The notes beneath the pieces were generated by a model that saw only the letters and a program-made list of their open reading frames with translations, was not told where the DNA came from and did not search any database. Shown one piece after another: positions 9,401 through 16,617 of a stretch of DNA of 36,110 nucleotides (positions are counted from its first letter, which is position 1; every line of letters begins with the position of its first letter). The DNA is taken from NCBI GenBank assembly GCA_937936035.1, contig CALGXJ010000055.1, positions 1-36,110 of the forward strand, written 5' to 3'. The translations under genes and the position numbers were made by a program. The DNA comes from Eximiradius proteiniborus. Lineage in GTDB: Bacteria; Bacteroidota; Ignavibacteria; Kapaibacteriales; UBA2268.

Positions 9401-10425
9401 ATTATTCAATGTCAGTTGATTTTAATAATTTTGAAGCCTGCAGGTTCTACTCAGGAAATTTAGTAATCCGAAATCTTGGAAATGTAAATATTAATGTTCA
9501 ATCTATCACAATAAACAGAAATAATAAAGACTTGTTCGTGGATTTTGCAACAGATATATCTGCCTTGTTGCCATTTACAATATTGCCAGATTGCTCACTT
9601 GCAATACCAATTGTTTCTTATGCTGAAAGAAACCAAAATGGAAAAGTCGAATTCGAGATGCTTTTCAACGATACTCTTAGTCAAATACTTGAAGTAGAAA
9701 TGTCGCCGATAGTATATCAGATTGAACTTGTGGAAGCGAACAATTTGCGCGTAGTTCCGGGCGACACAGTTAAATTGCACATTCACGGTCGTTTCCCAAA
9801 GGGTATAGATGCTAAAATAGCACCAAATATTTCATTGTTTGTCAATCGCTTCCTGCTCGATTTGCTGAGCAATAATACTGAATTTGTTCTGAAAGGTGCC
9901 AATACTGATTTGCATTTAATATCGCAAATAAATAAATCCAATGATAGAATTAATCTTATATTGTCTGTTGATTCGCTGATTATTTCCGAACCTCTCGATT
10001 TTTATTTCACACTCGAATTTTTGGGATTACTTCATAAGGATGATTCAACTACAATAAAATTATCTCTTAATGCTGATAATTGCTTCGATCCACTGATTGA
10101 CTTAATTCCGTTGAAAATTATCAACGTATGTAATTTTCCCTTGCGTCCAATAAAATTAATTACTAATTTGCCATATTTAAGTGTAACTCCAAATCCAATT
10201 ATAGATGAATTGGTAGTGGAATTATATCTAGTTGATAATGATGAGGTTACGCTTTATTTAACTGATATGCAAGGGAAAATGATGATTTTAGATGAAAGCA
10301 GAAAATTTCATAAAGGTAAATATATTTTGAGATACAACACCTCAGACTTAACAAATGGTGTTTACAATTTGATACTTTTATCAAAACAAATGAAGGAAAA
10401 TATTATTTTTATTAAAACTAAATAG
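6427..10425 (+). CDS. Giant secreted protein: IgGFc-binding-like domain, choice-of-anchor-type repeats, T9SS sorting domain
   Basis: A 1332-residue exported protein. The signal peptide is MKYTFFLTIAVLLLFCGQNA. About residues 125-465 match the IgGFc-binding N-terminal family pattern (SRWGKKYIVASYPN, then a long beta-rich region with LSGHVRTAIP and DHLVEMLPP). About residues 560-1000 hold repeated beta-sandwich modules of the choice-of-anchor D/ASPM-SPD2-Hydin type, with segments such as FELTGYDFGKIRLGNEALGF and IVDFGRKRVGTKNSI. The last 85 residues are a type IX secretion type A sorting domain (SVTPNPIIDELVVELYL, later NGVYNLILL and a basic end). It is therefore expected to be exported through T9SS and anchored or released at the surface, perhaps as an adhesin. 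The start follows a -7 promoter element closely. A barrel-protein gene follows ten bases later. Ligand unknown. Confidence 0.88.
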   Translation: MKYTFFLTIAVLLLFCGQNAYTNTYSSYSGRNFYVSFMQNEIHLNRDPLVLRIFLTSLYPANYQVIMPGETFTGSLRANEIKEIEVPATLEARNSEVPEKLAIQIKSDIPITVYCFSSKLTTSDSYSAIPVSRWGKKYIVASYPNDQYVAPERENLDSLTKFVPRSSQFLIIAAYDGTVINFTPKSNTRAGKLVNQNYQVILNQGDVYLVQSYPFPKGFGDLTGTIVTGNKPFGLLSGHVRTAIPQNAPYPFDSKDHLVEMLPPTYSWGKNFISTPFGVNSKGDLFRIVALEPETIVEMRKLDGSTSYLPINSTGGYYEVRNLNTPIVWNSNKPIQIVQYMQHTGEFGDSKEYDPSMVVIPPTEQFVNEILFLTPRNFRVEDQFKEHRVAVVFENSALATLALDGQKITDMWDVSVEAIPNTNYSWTSIRLKEGRHKLSSTSGKFSGVLYAYGFHDSYAMSLGNSLIDPTNPDTIPPTIKVSDICGVIQGFVTDLHNAADLGLDYAYVVPELTNNYSWTISEISDTAFFANFTASPIDLYRDGRFTIDFFDKASNRTRYSFNYIGTKIDNVESLSFPNTALNSKDCRSFEITNNSNKIIELQSIDIVGDGRISFNTGRTLPYQLSPKEKINLQVCFAPNGDSTSLSADLRLNFDCDYTKIVKLNGRVFAPQFELTGYDFGKIRLGNEALGFIKLVNTGNTNILIENISGFNGFTDFQLENIQYPISLLPGEERQYWVVFSPSQRYFYDFDITATNSFGLSATAQIKGEGIAPDINDVIVDFGRKRVGTKNSISALLKNSGNDATTISIQTLDGNLDDGNFELIYNLDGIPLGINQEKLLDFSFEPTKTINYNTVAKFQCDWELHPPINIEITGVGTLPEITSFDNRFDTTFVSHDLDSALLIFETSGNEDLTVFDVNIIGGDINSFEIENYPFSNQKIQPNEKVYFQTKFKPRRAGEHILFLEIVSDALPNYGIKRDTVTISGYALPIDTLNYSMSVDFNNFEACRFYSGNLVIRNLGNVNINVQSITINRNNKDLFVDFATDISALLPFTILPDCSLAIPIVSYAERNQNGKVEFEMLFNDTLSQILEVEMSPIVYQIELVEANNLRVVPGDTVKLHIHGRFPKGIDAKIAPNISLFVNRFLLDLLSNNTEFVLKGANTDLHLISQINKSNDRINLILSVDSLIISEPLDFYFTLEFLGLLHKDDSTTIKLSLNADNCFDPLIDLIPLKIINVCNFPLRPIKLITNLPYLSVTPNPIIDELVVELYLVDNDEVTLYLTDMQGKMMILDESRKFHKGKYILRYNTSDLTNGVYNLILLSKQMKENIIFIKTK

Positions 10426-10435
10426 TAGGTTAATT

Positions 10436-11293
10436 ATGAACAAAAGGTTCATTTTACTATGTCTCGGGATATTTGCGTTATCCTTTTTTAAGTCGAATGC
10501 TCAAATGGATTTAGCAGACCCTCTTATGCCTGTCGAGAAAAAGCCTAATCTCTACGTTGGTCCCGTTCTGGGATACAATAAGTCTATGCACACAGTTGAA
10601 TTGAAAACATTTGCTCAGGATCCGCTGTGCCCAACTTTTGTTGATGGTTCGAGCAACGGATTTTTTGGAGGACTTTCCTTTGAATATCTTTTGGGCGAGG
10701 CTGAGAATTCAAATTCTTCTATTATAGCTCGTTTATTATACAATAATTTGCCTGCATCGATGGAGCAAAACGATCTCGACCTTCCAACGCGTGTGATTTC
10801 TATAAGCGGCAGAGATACTGTAGAATCTATAGAATACACTTCTATTGTTCACAAAAACGAAGTGAAATATGATTTGGTAACTTTCGAAGTAATGTATAAA
10901 TTCAATCCTATTCAGGGAAATGGCTTAGGGCTTACAGTTGGTCCAACATTTGATTTCGCTCTTGTTAAAACTCAGAAACAGACAATGAACTTAATTCGTC
11001 CTTTAAATGCACAATTCAGTCGCGACCCAAACGCTGAAGCTAAAGGCTACAAATATACTAACAACGATAGAACAATAGTTATTCAAGATGGCGATATTCC
11101 TAATTCAAGTGCTTTTCGTTTAGGATTAAAGTTTGGTGTGCAATATGAAGTGCTTATGAAAGGTGGTATGTATATTGTTCCTGCTGTTTTCTATAATTTT
11201 GGGGTTACTAACTTAAATAGTGATTTCGATTGGCGAGTAAACGCTCTTCAAATCGGTGTTGATTTGAGATTTTCATTCGTCAGCCTATTCTAA
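10436..11293 (+). CDS. Outer-membrane beta-barrel protein (PorT-like fold candidate)
   Basis: A 285-residue exported protein with a signal peptide (MNKRFILLCLGIFALSFFKS, then NAQ). The mature part has alternating strand patterns (LYVGPVLGYNKSMH, GLGLTVGPTFDFALV, FRLGLKFGVQYEVL) and ends LQIGVDLRFSFVSLF, a typical barrel C terminus. This is the pattern of small OMP_b-brl/PorT-type barrels of Bacteroidota. It lies ten bases after the T9SS cargo gene and is followed by a strong terminator, so the two form a two-gene operon. It may help display or transport that cargo, but this is inference from position only. Confidence 0.75.
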   Translation: MNKRFILLCLGIFALSFFKSNAQMDLADPLMPVEKKPNLYVGPVLGYNKSMHTVELKTFAQDPLCPTFVDGSSNGFFGGLSFEYLLGEAENSNSSIIARLLYNNLPASMEQNDLDLPTRVISISGRDTVESIEYTSIVHKNEVKYDLVTFEVMYKFNPIQGNGLGLTVGPTFDFALVKTQKQTMNLIRPLNAQFSRDPNAEAKGYKYTNNDRTIVIQDGDIPNSSAFRLGLKFGVQYEVLMKGGMYIVPAVFYNFGVTNLNSDFDWRVNALQIGVDLRFSFVSLF

Positions 11294-11315
11294 TTATATT
11301 TTTAAAATAAATAGT

Positions 11316-11350
11316 AAAAAAGTGCTGCCCCAGTGATGGCAGCATTTTTT
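11316..11350 (+). terminator. Rho-independent terminator
   Basis: The stem TGCTGCC (11323-11329) pairs with GGCAGCA (11338-11344), extended by an A-run on the left and T-run on the right, with a T-tract to 11350. It lies 23 bases after the barrel gene and closes the T9SS cargo operon. Confidence 0.85.
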
Positions 11351-11408
11351 ATAATATAATTTTTTATGTTTCGTTTCTAATAAAATGTTTTATACAATAT
11401 ACCAGTAA

Positions 11409-12206
11409 ATGAAAAAGTTAGTAGTTTTTTTCCTGTTGTTATCTTCTTCATTATTATTTTCTCAATCAGATAAACAAATTTACAGCATTGGTGGCAACGT
11501 CATTGTAAAAGGTCGCGTTACCTGCGAGCTCACTGGCGAACCAGTCGAAACCGAACTTGAATTTCGCGCCTCTAATGGGAAAAAAATTCGAACGAAATCA
11601 AATTCCATTACAGGCAATTGGGAACAAGTTCTGCCATCAGACAATTACAAAGTTATCCTTCATAGCTGGAATGTTGCTCGTAAAACTTATGATCTGCAAG
11701 TGCAACCAAGCGAAAAGTATAAAGAAATTCAACAAAATTTCTCAGTTAAGCGATTGCTCCCAACGGATATTTATTTGCAGTCTCCTTTATTTAAAAACAA
11801 TAGTGCTGAATTGAATGCCGATTTCTCGCAAATCGCTGGTGAAATAAAAGAGGTGCTAAAATATAACCGTGCTGTGGAATTTACTTTTTATGTCAGTGCC
11901 TCAGATATGAATAGACCTTCCGAAATAAAAGTTAATGCTATCGATAATACTCCGGACAAAACAAAATCGTCTAAAAAACCTGTGAAAAAGCAACAGACTG
12001 CTCAAACCGAGACAGCCGAAATTCCTGACTATACTAAACTGCTAAACCAACGTTATTCTGTATTGAAGAGTTACGTCAGTGAGCATTTCTCAGATAACAA
12101 TCGTGTTAATGTTGCAATTGACATAGAAGGAAAATATTCTCTCCACCCGAATAATTTTTCGGTAGTTGTAACCAATAATTACGATAAATTCGAAACTAAT
12201 AGATAA
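11409..12206 (+). CDS. Exported protein with carboxypeptidase-regulatory-like and degenerate OmpA-like regions
   Basis: A 265-residue protein with signal peptide MKKLVVFFLLLSSSLLFS (then Q). About residues 30-95 resemble a CarboxypepD-regulatory/transthyretin-like beta sandwich (VKGRVTCELTGEPVETELEF, with EQVLPSDNYKVILHS). About residues 125-260 follow the layout of an OmpA-family peptidoglycan-binding domain: LFKNNSAELNADFSQIAGEI in place of the first strand-helix, then, after a lysine-rich insert, LNQRYSVLKSYVSEHF in place of the usual xLSxxRAxxVxxYL helix. The conserved aspartate/arginine pair that binds diaminopimelate is not evident. It has its own promoter region after the preceding terminator. 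Fold assignment is tentative; the degenerate reading is inference. Confidence 0.6.
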   Translation: MKKLVVFFLLLSSSLLFSQSDKQIYSIGGNVIVKGRVTCELTGEPVETELEFRASNGKKIRTKSNSITGNWEQVLPSDNYKVILHSWNVARKTYDLQVQPSEKYKEIQQNFSVKRLLPTDIYLQSPLFKNNSAELNADFSQIAGEIKEVLKYNRAVEFTFYVSASDMNRPSEIKVNAIDNTPDKTKSSKKPVKKQQTAQTETAEIPDYTKLLNQRYSVLKSYVSEHFSDNNRVNVAIDIEGKYSLHPNNFSVVVTNNYDKFETNR

Positions 12207-12232
12207 GTCAACCTGTTTTTTCTGTTGTAAAT

Positions 12233-12264
12233 AAAATAGGATATAATTATATATACCCTATTTT
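12233..12264. terminator. Bidirectional terminator between convergent genes
   Basis: AAAATAGG (12233-12240) pairs with CCTATTTT (12257-12264) around an AT-rich loop that can extend the stem. It lies between the convergent OmpA-like gene and the HEAT-like gene and could serve both. Confidence 0.6.
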
Positions 12265-12289
12265 GTATATTTATGAAAATATTAAATTA

Positions 12290-12841
12290 TTATGCAGTTG
12301 CCTTGATTTTTTTCAATACTTGCTTTGCAAGTTTTGCAACATTTTCACGGGAACTTGTTGTGCATTCCTCGACAAATTCTTTTGCTTCTTTGTTTCCAAT
12401 AATAAATCTATAGTTTTCTTTCAGGAATTCGAGCAATTTCCCACGAGAAATATCGCGGCAGTCCTCTGTATCGAACTTAATATTTCTCAGTGCAAGAAAC
12501 ATCGGAACGATCTCGTCGGCAAAATGTGGCTTATGAAGTAATATTTGCCCAAGAGCTGCCAGAGCGTGATTAGATGGAATTAATTTCCCGCTCAGCAGAA
12601 AATCTTTTAACATCGGCAGTATCTTTGCAACATTTTCATCAGTCAATACAGTTGCTAAATTGCCAAGCAAATCAATACCTGTCCACTTTATAATGTTGTT
12701 CTTTTCTTTCGTGAGTTCAATTATATAATCAAAATCCTCCAAAAAAAAGGCTGGATTTTTTGCACTATCCCTTACAATCTGCTTTGCATAAGAGAACTTT
12801 ATTTTAGGGTTTTTCGATGTTATTTTCTCTCTATCAATCAT
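12290..12841 (-). CDS. Small HEAT-like helical repeat protein
   Basis: A 183-residue cytoplasmic protein with no signal peptide. Predicted helix pairs such as KWTGIDLLGNLATVL, NHALAALGQILL and NVAKLAKQVLKKI recur at roughly 35-40 residue spacing, which fits an armadillo/HEAT-type alpha solenoid. It starts eight bases after the stop of the nitrilase-family gene, so the two are probably co-transcribed. No catalytic motif is seen; a scaffold role is possible. The specific function is not recognised. Confidence 0.65.
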   Translation of the reverse strand: MIDREKITSKNPKIKFSYAKQIVRDSAKNPAFFLEDFDYIIELTKEKNNIIKWTGIDLLGNLATVLTDENVAKILPMLKDFLLSGKLIPSNHALAALGQILLHKPHFADEIVPMFLALRNIKFDTEDCRDISRGKLLEFLKENYRFIIGNKEAKEFVEECTTSSRENVAKLAKQVLKKIKATA

Positions 12842-12849
12842 AACTATAC

Positions 12850-13659
12850 CTACAACTTTTTCATTATTTGCTTGTACATATCTGGTAATCTATCGTTATT
12901 AATGTCATTTATCAAATTAAATGATTTATCGCGGGTTCGCTCCGGATAGATCTCAGCAGTTTTTATTTTAGCACTGTCAGATGGTGCTTCTGCAAGAGTG
13001 TCCCCATTATAATCATAAATAGACGAACGTCCATTGAAAAGCAGAGTTTCATCATTTCGTTTCTCTATACCAATACGATTGGCAACTGCCAGATACACCT
13101 TGTTCTCTATTGCTCTTGCTGGCATTACTTTGTTCCACAATGGAGTTACCAGGTTCGACGGACACGCAATTAAATCGGCTCCATCCAGACCAAGACACCT
13201 TGCTGCCTCTGGGAAACGCCAATCGTAACAAATCATTGTGCCAATTCGGATGTCCCTATCTGGAAACGAAACAACAAAAAAGCCAGTATCACCACGGTCG
13301 AATGCGTAAATTTCTTTATAAAATAAATGTGTTTTTCTATATACACAATTTAGCGTCTTGTCCGGAAAAAATAAACCTGCTGAATTGAATATCTTGTTGC
13401 CTTTGCTTTCAGCAAAACCGATTATTATTATTCTATTGTTGTTTTGCGCATCTTCTCGCAAAAAATCTAATTCTTCTGACTCAAAATCTATTGCATTTGC
13501 CGAAGCTTCATCACGGTTAAGAAAAAAATATCCGCTTAGGCTCAACTCAGGAAAAACTATTATGTCAGATTTTATTTCAGATAAACATTTTTTCACATAT
13601 TCAATGTTAAATTCTTTATTAAAAAATTCAGGTGCAAATTGAACAGCCGAAATTAACAT
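12850..13659 (-). CDS. Carbon-nitrogen hydrolase (nitrilase superfamily amidase)
   Basis: A 269-residue cytoplasmic enzyme expected to hydrolyse a non-peptide C-N bond of an amide or similar substrate. The Glu-Lys-Cys catalytic triad of the superfamily is visible: E38 in FPELSLSGYFF, K109 in VYRKTHLF and C144 in GTMICYDWRFPE. The length is typical. The C-terminal part has the usual WNKVMPARAIENKVYLAVAN segment. It is the first gene of a two-gene minus-strand unit with the HEAT-like protein. The substrate cannot be told from sequence alone; omega-amidase and N-carbamoyl hydrolase relatives look similar. Confidence 0.9.
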   Translation of the reverse strand: MLISAVQFAPEFFNKEFNIEYVKKCLSEIKSDIIVFPELSLSGYFFLNRDEASANAIDFESEELDFLREDAQNNNRIIIIGFAESKGNKIFNSAGLFFPDKTLNCVYRKTHLFYKEIYAFDRGDTGFFVVSFPDRDIRIGTMICYDWRFPEAARCLGLDGADLIACPSNLVTPLWNKVMPARAIENKVYLAVANRIGIEKRNDETLLFNGRSSIYDYNGDTLAEAPSDSAKIKTAEIYPERTRDKSFNLINDINNDRLPDMYKQIMKKL

Positions 13660-13959
13660 GATTTTTTCCTGATATTTATAATTTTCATCAAAATTAACAA
13701 GAAAATTTCAAAAATCCAATATTATCAATAATTTTAGAATATTAGCGTGGGCTAAACACGTTCAGAAAAATGAATATTTGATTAAAATTTTATCATAAAT
13801 CAATTTTTTCTTTGGTGTTTTTTTGAGATTTTTGTTTATTGCATTGTGTTGAATGTGTAATTTTTTTCACACTTTGTTTTAAAGTTTCCTTTTATTAAGT
13901 GAAACGTAAAATTAACTAAAAAATTACTCCCGGTTTGGAGCTCAAATCGGAGTGTAAAA
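13660..13959. other. AT-rich divergent intergenic region
   Basis: About 300 bases separate the divergent nitrilase and NlpC/P60 genes. The region is very AT-rich with T-tracts. It contains a small CGTG/CACG inverted repeat near 13746-13760 and a GTGT/ACAC pair around a T-tract near 13855-13873. No ORF, RNA gene or riboswitch was recognised; it presumably holds promoters in both directions. Confidence 0.5.
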
Positions 13960-14814
13960 ATGTCTCAAAATTGGAGAGAAAGAATGTTTGGATATAGTAA
14001 GTTAAAGAAATTAATAATAATTCTGATTTTGCCCATATTATTGTTAGCTTCGTTTGAAGATGTCTCTGCTGCTAAAAAGAAAAAAACACATCGTCGTGCA
14101 AAAAGTACTAAATACAATCCTTCCGCAACTCGCGCACAAGCAATCGAAATAATAAAATCAAATTCTGCATCTGTTAGTGAATTAGCTGGTTTGGAATCCA
14201 AAGTGGGACAAAACAACGACTGGTTACTTAATAACGATGGCGAAGACCTATACGACCCTAATATCGTCGGCGACTACGGCGAAGACTTAGCTGAACTCGA
14301 AAAAGAAGACGATATTACAGTAAATATTGATGATTTTAAGACTCTTTGGATTCAATTTGTTACCGGAGAGTTCGACAAAACTTCATATGGCTTGAAAAAA
14401 ACTGACTTGATGGACAAAATAATGGAATGGCTTGGCACTCCTTATCGCTTTGGCGGAACTTCCGAAAGTGCTATCGATTGCTCCGGATGGACCCAAAGAA
14501 TTTTCCTTGAAGTTGCTAATATCGCTCTTCCGAGAACCGCTCGCGAACAAATTAACGTCGGACAAAAAGTTAGTCGCAAAAACCTTGAATTCGGTGATTT
14601 AGTATTTTTCCATACATATTCAAGAAAATTCGCATCACACGTAGGCATTTATTTAGGGGATAACTTATTCGCTCACGCAAGCTCGAGATTCGGTGTTACC
14701 GTTTCTTCGCTGGAAAGCCAGTTCTATAAAACCCGCTTTATCGGTGGTCGCCGTCTGTCAACTAACGATTTGCGTAAGCTTGCATTAAACAGTCCAAAGA
14801 GCAACCAGTTATAG
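13960..14814 (+). CDS. NlpC/P60 (C40) cell-wall endopeptidase
   Basis: A 284-residue exported cysteine peptidase expected to cut peptide stems of peptidoglycan. A basic N terminus and a hydrophobic segment (LIIILILPILLLASFEDVSA) form a signal peptide. A charged linker runs to about residue 140, and the NlpC/P60 domain fills residues 145-265. Catalytic residues counted from ATG 13960 are C174 (in AIDCSGW), H227 (in SHVGIYLGD) and H239 (in LFAHASS). Two in-frame ATGs are possible (13960 and 13984), each with GGAG seven bases upstream; the shorter form still has a full signal peptide. It is monocistronic, ending at a strong terminator. Confidence 0.92.
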   Translation: MSQNWRERMFGYSKLKKLIIILILPILLLASFEDVSAAKKKKTHRRAKSTKYNPSATRAQAIEIIKSNSASVSELAGLESKVGQNNDWLLNNDGEDLYDPNIVGDYGEDLAELEKEDDITVNIDDFKTLWIQFVTGEFDKTSYGLKKTDLMDKIMEWLGTPYRFGGTSESAIDCSGWTQRIFLEVANIALPRTAREQINVGQKVSRKNLEFGDLVFFHTYSRKFASHVGIYLGDNLFAHASSRFGVTVSSLESQFYKTRFIGGRRLSTNDLRKLALNSPKSNQL

Positions 14815-14836
14815 GGCTTTACTATTTATTCCTATT

Positions 14837-14863
14837 AAAGGCGAATGTAAATTCGCCTTTTTT
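14837..14863 (+). terminator. Rho-independent terminator
   Basis: A perfect 10-bp stem (AAAGGCGAAT at 14837-14846, complement at 14851-14860) with a GTAA loop, followed by more Ts. It lies 22 bases after the NlpC/P60 stop. Confidence 0.9.
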
Positions 14864-14934
14864 GTTGTGATGCAGATTATTGTTTAATCCCGCAGAAATA
14901 GAAATTTTGTTGAAGAAGAGAAATTTGATATTCT

Positions 14935-16617
14935 TTATTTTTCTCTTTTTAATCCAACAATTGTAATATCATCATAGTAGCTTGCTTTAAACGAATGTTC
15001 CTCTACTTCTGAGATAATTTTTTCTATAAGCAATTCGGCATTATATTTATGATATTCTTTTATTATTTTTTCTAATCTTGCTTCTGTGAATTCTTCGCCG
15101 TGTTTGTTCTGAGCTTCGCTTACTCCGTCGGTAAACATCACGATAGTGTCTTCTTCACTGAACTCTGTTTCGCCTACTTCATAATTGAAAACTTTATCCA
15201 AGCAACCAAGCAGCAAGCCACCTTTTCTTAATAATTCAATTTCTTTTGTCTTATTTCTATATAGCATAGGTGGATTGTGTCCGGCGTTTATATAAGTAAA
15301 CTTATTCGATTTAAGGTCAAGCTTTCCAACAAAAAACGTAATAAATTTATCAGGAGAAGTATTTGAATAGACCAAACTATTTAATTTTTCAACTAATTCA
15401 TTTAATTCAAGCTCAAGCGAAGCCAATATACGCAAGGCAGACTGAAAATTTGCCATAAGAAGCGCGGCTGGCAATCCTTTGCCGGAAACGTCAGCTATTG
15501 CAACCAATAATTGATAGTTATCTATCATAATGTAATCAAAGTAATCGCCACCCACTTGACGCGAAGGAATGCTACGACCATAAATAGAATAATTTGGAAT
15601 AGCAGGAGCTACTTTGGGCAAGAGGTTCTTTTGAATTTCGAGTGCATAAGCAAGTTCGCTCTCGATTGCTTTTTTGGCAAGTTCTTCCTGAAATAATCGT
15701 TCGTTTTCCATCGCTGTTATTGTTGTATTAGCAATGGCTGTAATAAACAGTTTCTTTGTTTCATCATACGGTGCAGAATTATATGTCGGACCTACAATCA
15801 GCAGCCCTTTGGTTTCACCTTGCACAATCATAGGCACAAGTAGCTCTGCCTTTGGAAACAATTCAGCTATGTTGTGCGGGAACTCAGCTTTTTCTATTAC
15901 ATTTACAAATTGATTTTCTCCACTAATTTCTATTCGAGTTCCATTTTCTGAATTGTTAAATCTATTTATTAGCACCTCATAATTGTTTTTGCTAATTTTC
16001 AGAAGCAAAGCGAACCGATTTATCATCAACTGTCCCATCAAGTGATACGAAAGCATTTTTACGATTTTATCACGTGAAAGCAAATGGCTGAAATCTCTTG
16101 AAATTTCAAATACAGTCGAAAGCATCTGGCTATGGCGTTCTGCTTTAAGCTTCGCTTTGCTCAAACTATGCACATATTTGGTTGTTTGAAGTGCGTTAGC
16201 AGTAATTTGCGATATTAGTTCGCCGTAATGTAACTCTTCGTCTGTCAGCTCAGTTTTTCCAAGCGGACTGGAAAGCAGAAAAACAGCAAGAAGCTCGCTT
16301 TTGTAATAAACCGGAAAAATATAGCTAAGTTGAAATTTCTTAAAAAAATTACTAAGTGTAGAAAATTTGAAATCGCTAAAATATACCTTTTCGGGCAATA
16401 GTTTTATTCCTTTATCTACAGCTAATTGTAGGCATTCCTCGTTTCTGATGTATACAGCAGAACGTGAAAATTTTAGCTTACCCATCATACTCAAAATCGA
16501 AGCATTAAGTATCTTTTGCTCATCGTTAAGCTCGTTGAGTTTTGTGCTTAAGTCGAGCAGTGATTGCAGATTTACAATTGATTTTCTTCTTTGCTCTAAT
16601 AAATTGGCAATATCCAT
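14935..16617 (-). CDS. GAF-domain PP2C/SpoIIE-type serine phosphatase (RsbU-like)
   Basis: A 560-residue cytoplasmic signalling protein. Residues 1-40 are probably coiled coil, a GAF-like sensor lies at about 30-150, a linking helix at 150-165 and a second GAF at about 165-310. The SpoIIE/PP2C phosphatase domain fills about 340-558. The metal-binding motifs are intact: GGDYFD at 356-361, DVSGKG at 376-381, then INAGHNPP, MFTDGVSEA and DDITIVGLK. Such enzymes dephosphorylate anti-sigma-factor antagonists to control sigma factors or other partner-switching outputs; no antagonist or anti-sigma gene is nearby. The start ATG lies inside the 3' end of the upstream lipoprotein gene (22-base overlap), implying translational coupling. 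Confidence 0.93.
   Translation of the reverse strand: MDIANLLEQRRKSIVNLQSLLDLSTKLNELNDEQKILNASILSMMGKLKFSRSAVYIRNEECLQLAVDKGIKLLPEKVYFSDFKFSTLSNFFKKFQLSYIFPVYYKSELLAVFLLSSPLGKTELTDEELHYGELISQITANALQTTKYVHSLSKAKLKAERHSQMLSTVFEISRDFSHLLSRDKIVKMLSYHLMGQLMINRFALLLKISKNNYEVLINRFNNSENGTRIEISGENQFVNVIEKAEFPHNIAELFPKAELLVPMIVQGETKGLLIVGPTYNSAPYDETKKLFITAIANTTITAMENERLFQEELAKKAIESELAYALEIQKNLLPKVAPAIPNYSIYGRSIPSRQVGGDYFDYIMIDNYQLLVAIADVSGKGLPAALLMANFQSALRILASLELELNELVEKLNSLVYSNTSPDKFITFFVGKLDLKSNKFTYINAGHNPPMLYRNKTKEIELLRKGGLLLGCLDKVFNYEVGETEFSEEDTIVMFTDGVSEAQNKHGEEFTEARLEKIIKEYHKYNAELLIEKIISEVEEHSFKASYYDDITIVGLKREK

Noticed and set aside
13660-13959. c-di-AMP (ydaO-type) riboswitch before the NlpC/P60 gene
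   Set aside because: These riboswitches often precede cell-wall hydrolases, but the conserved G/C-rich core is absent from this AT-rich leader.
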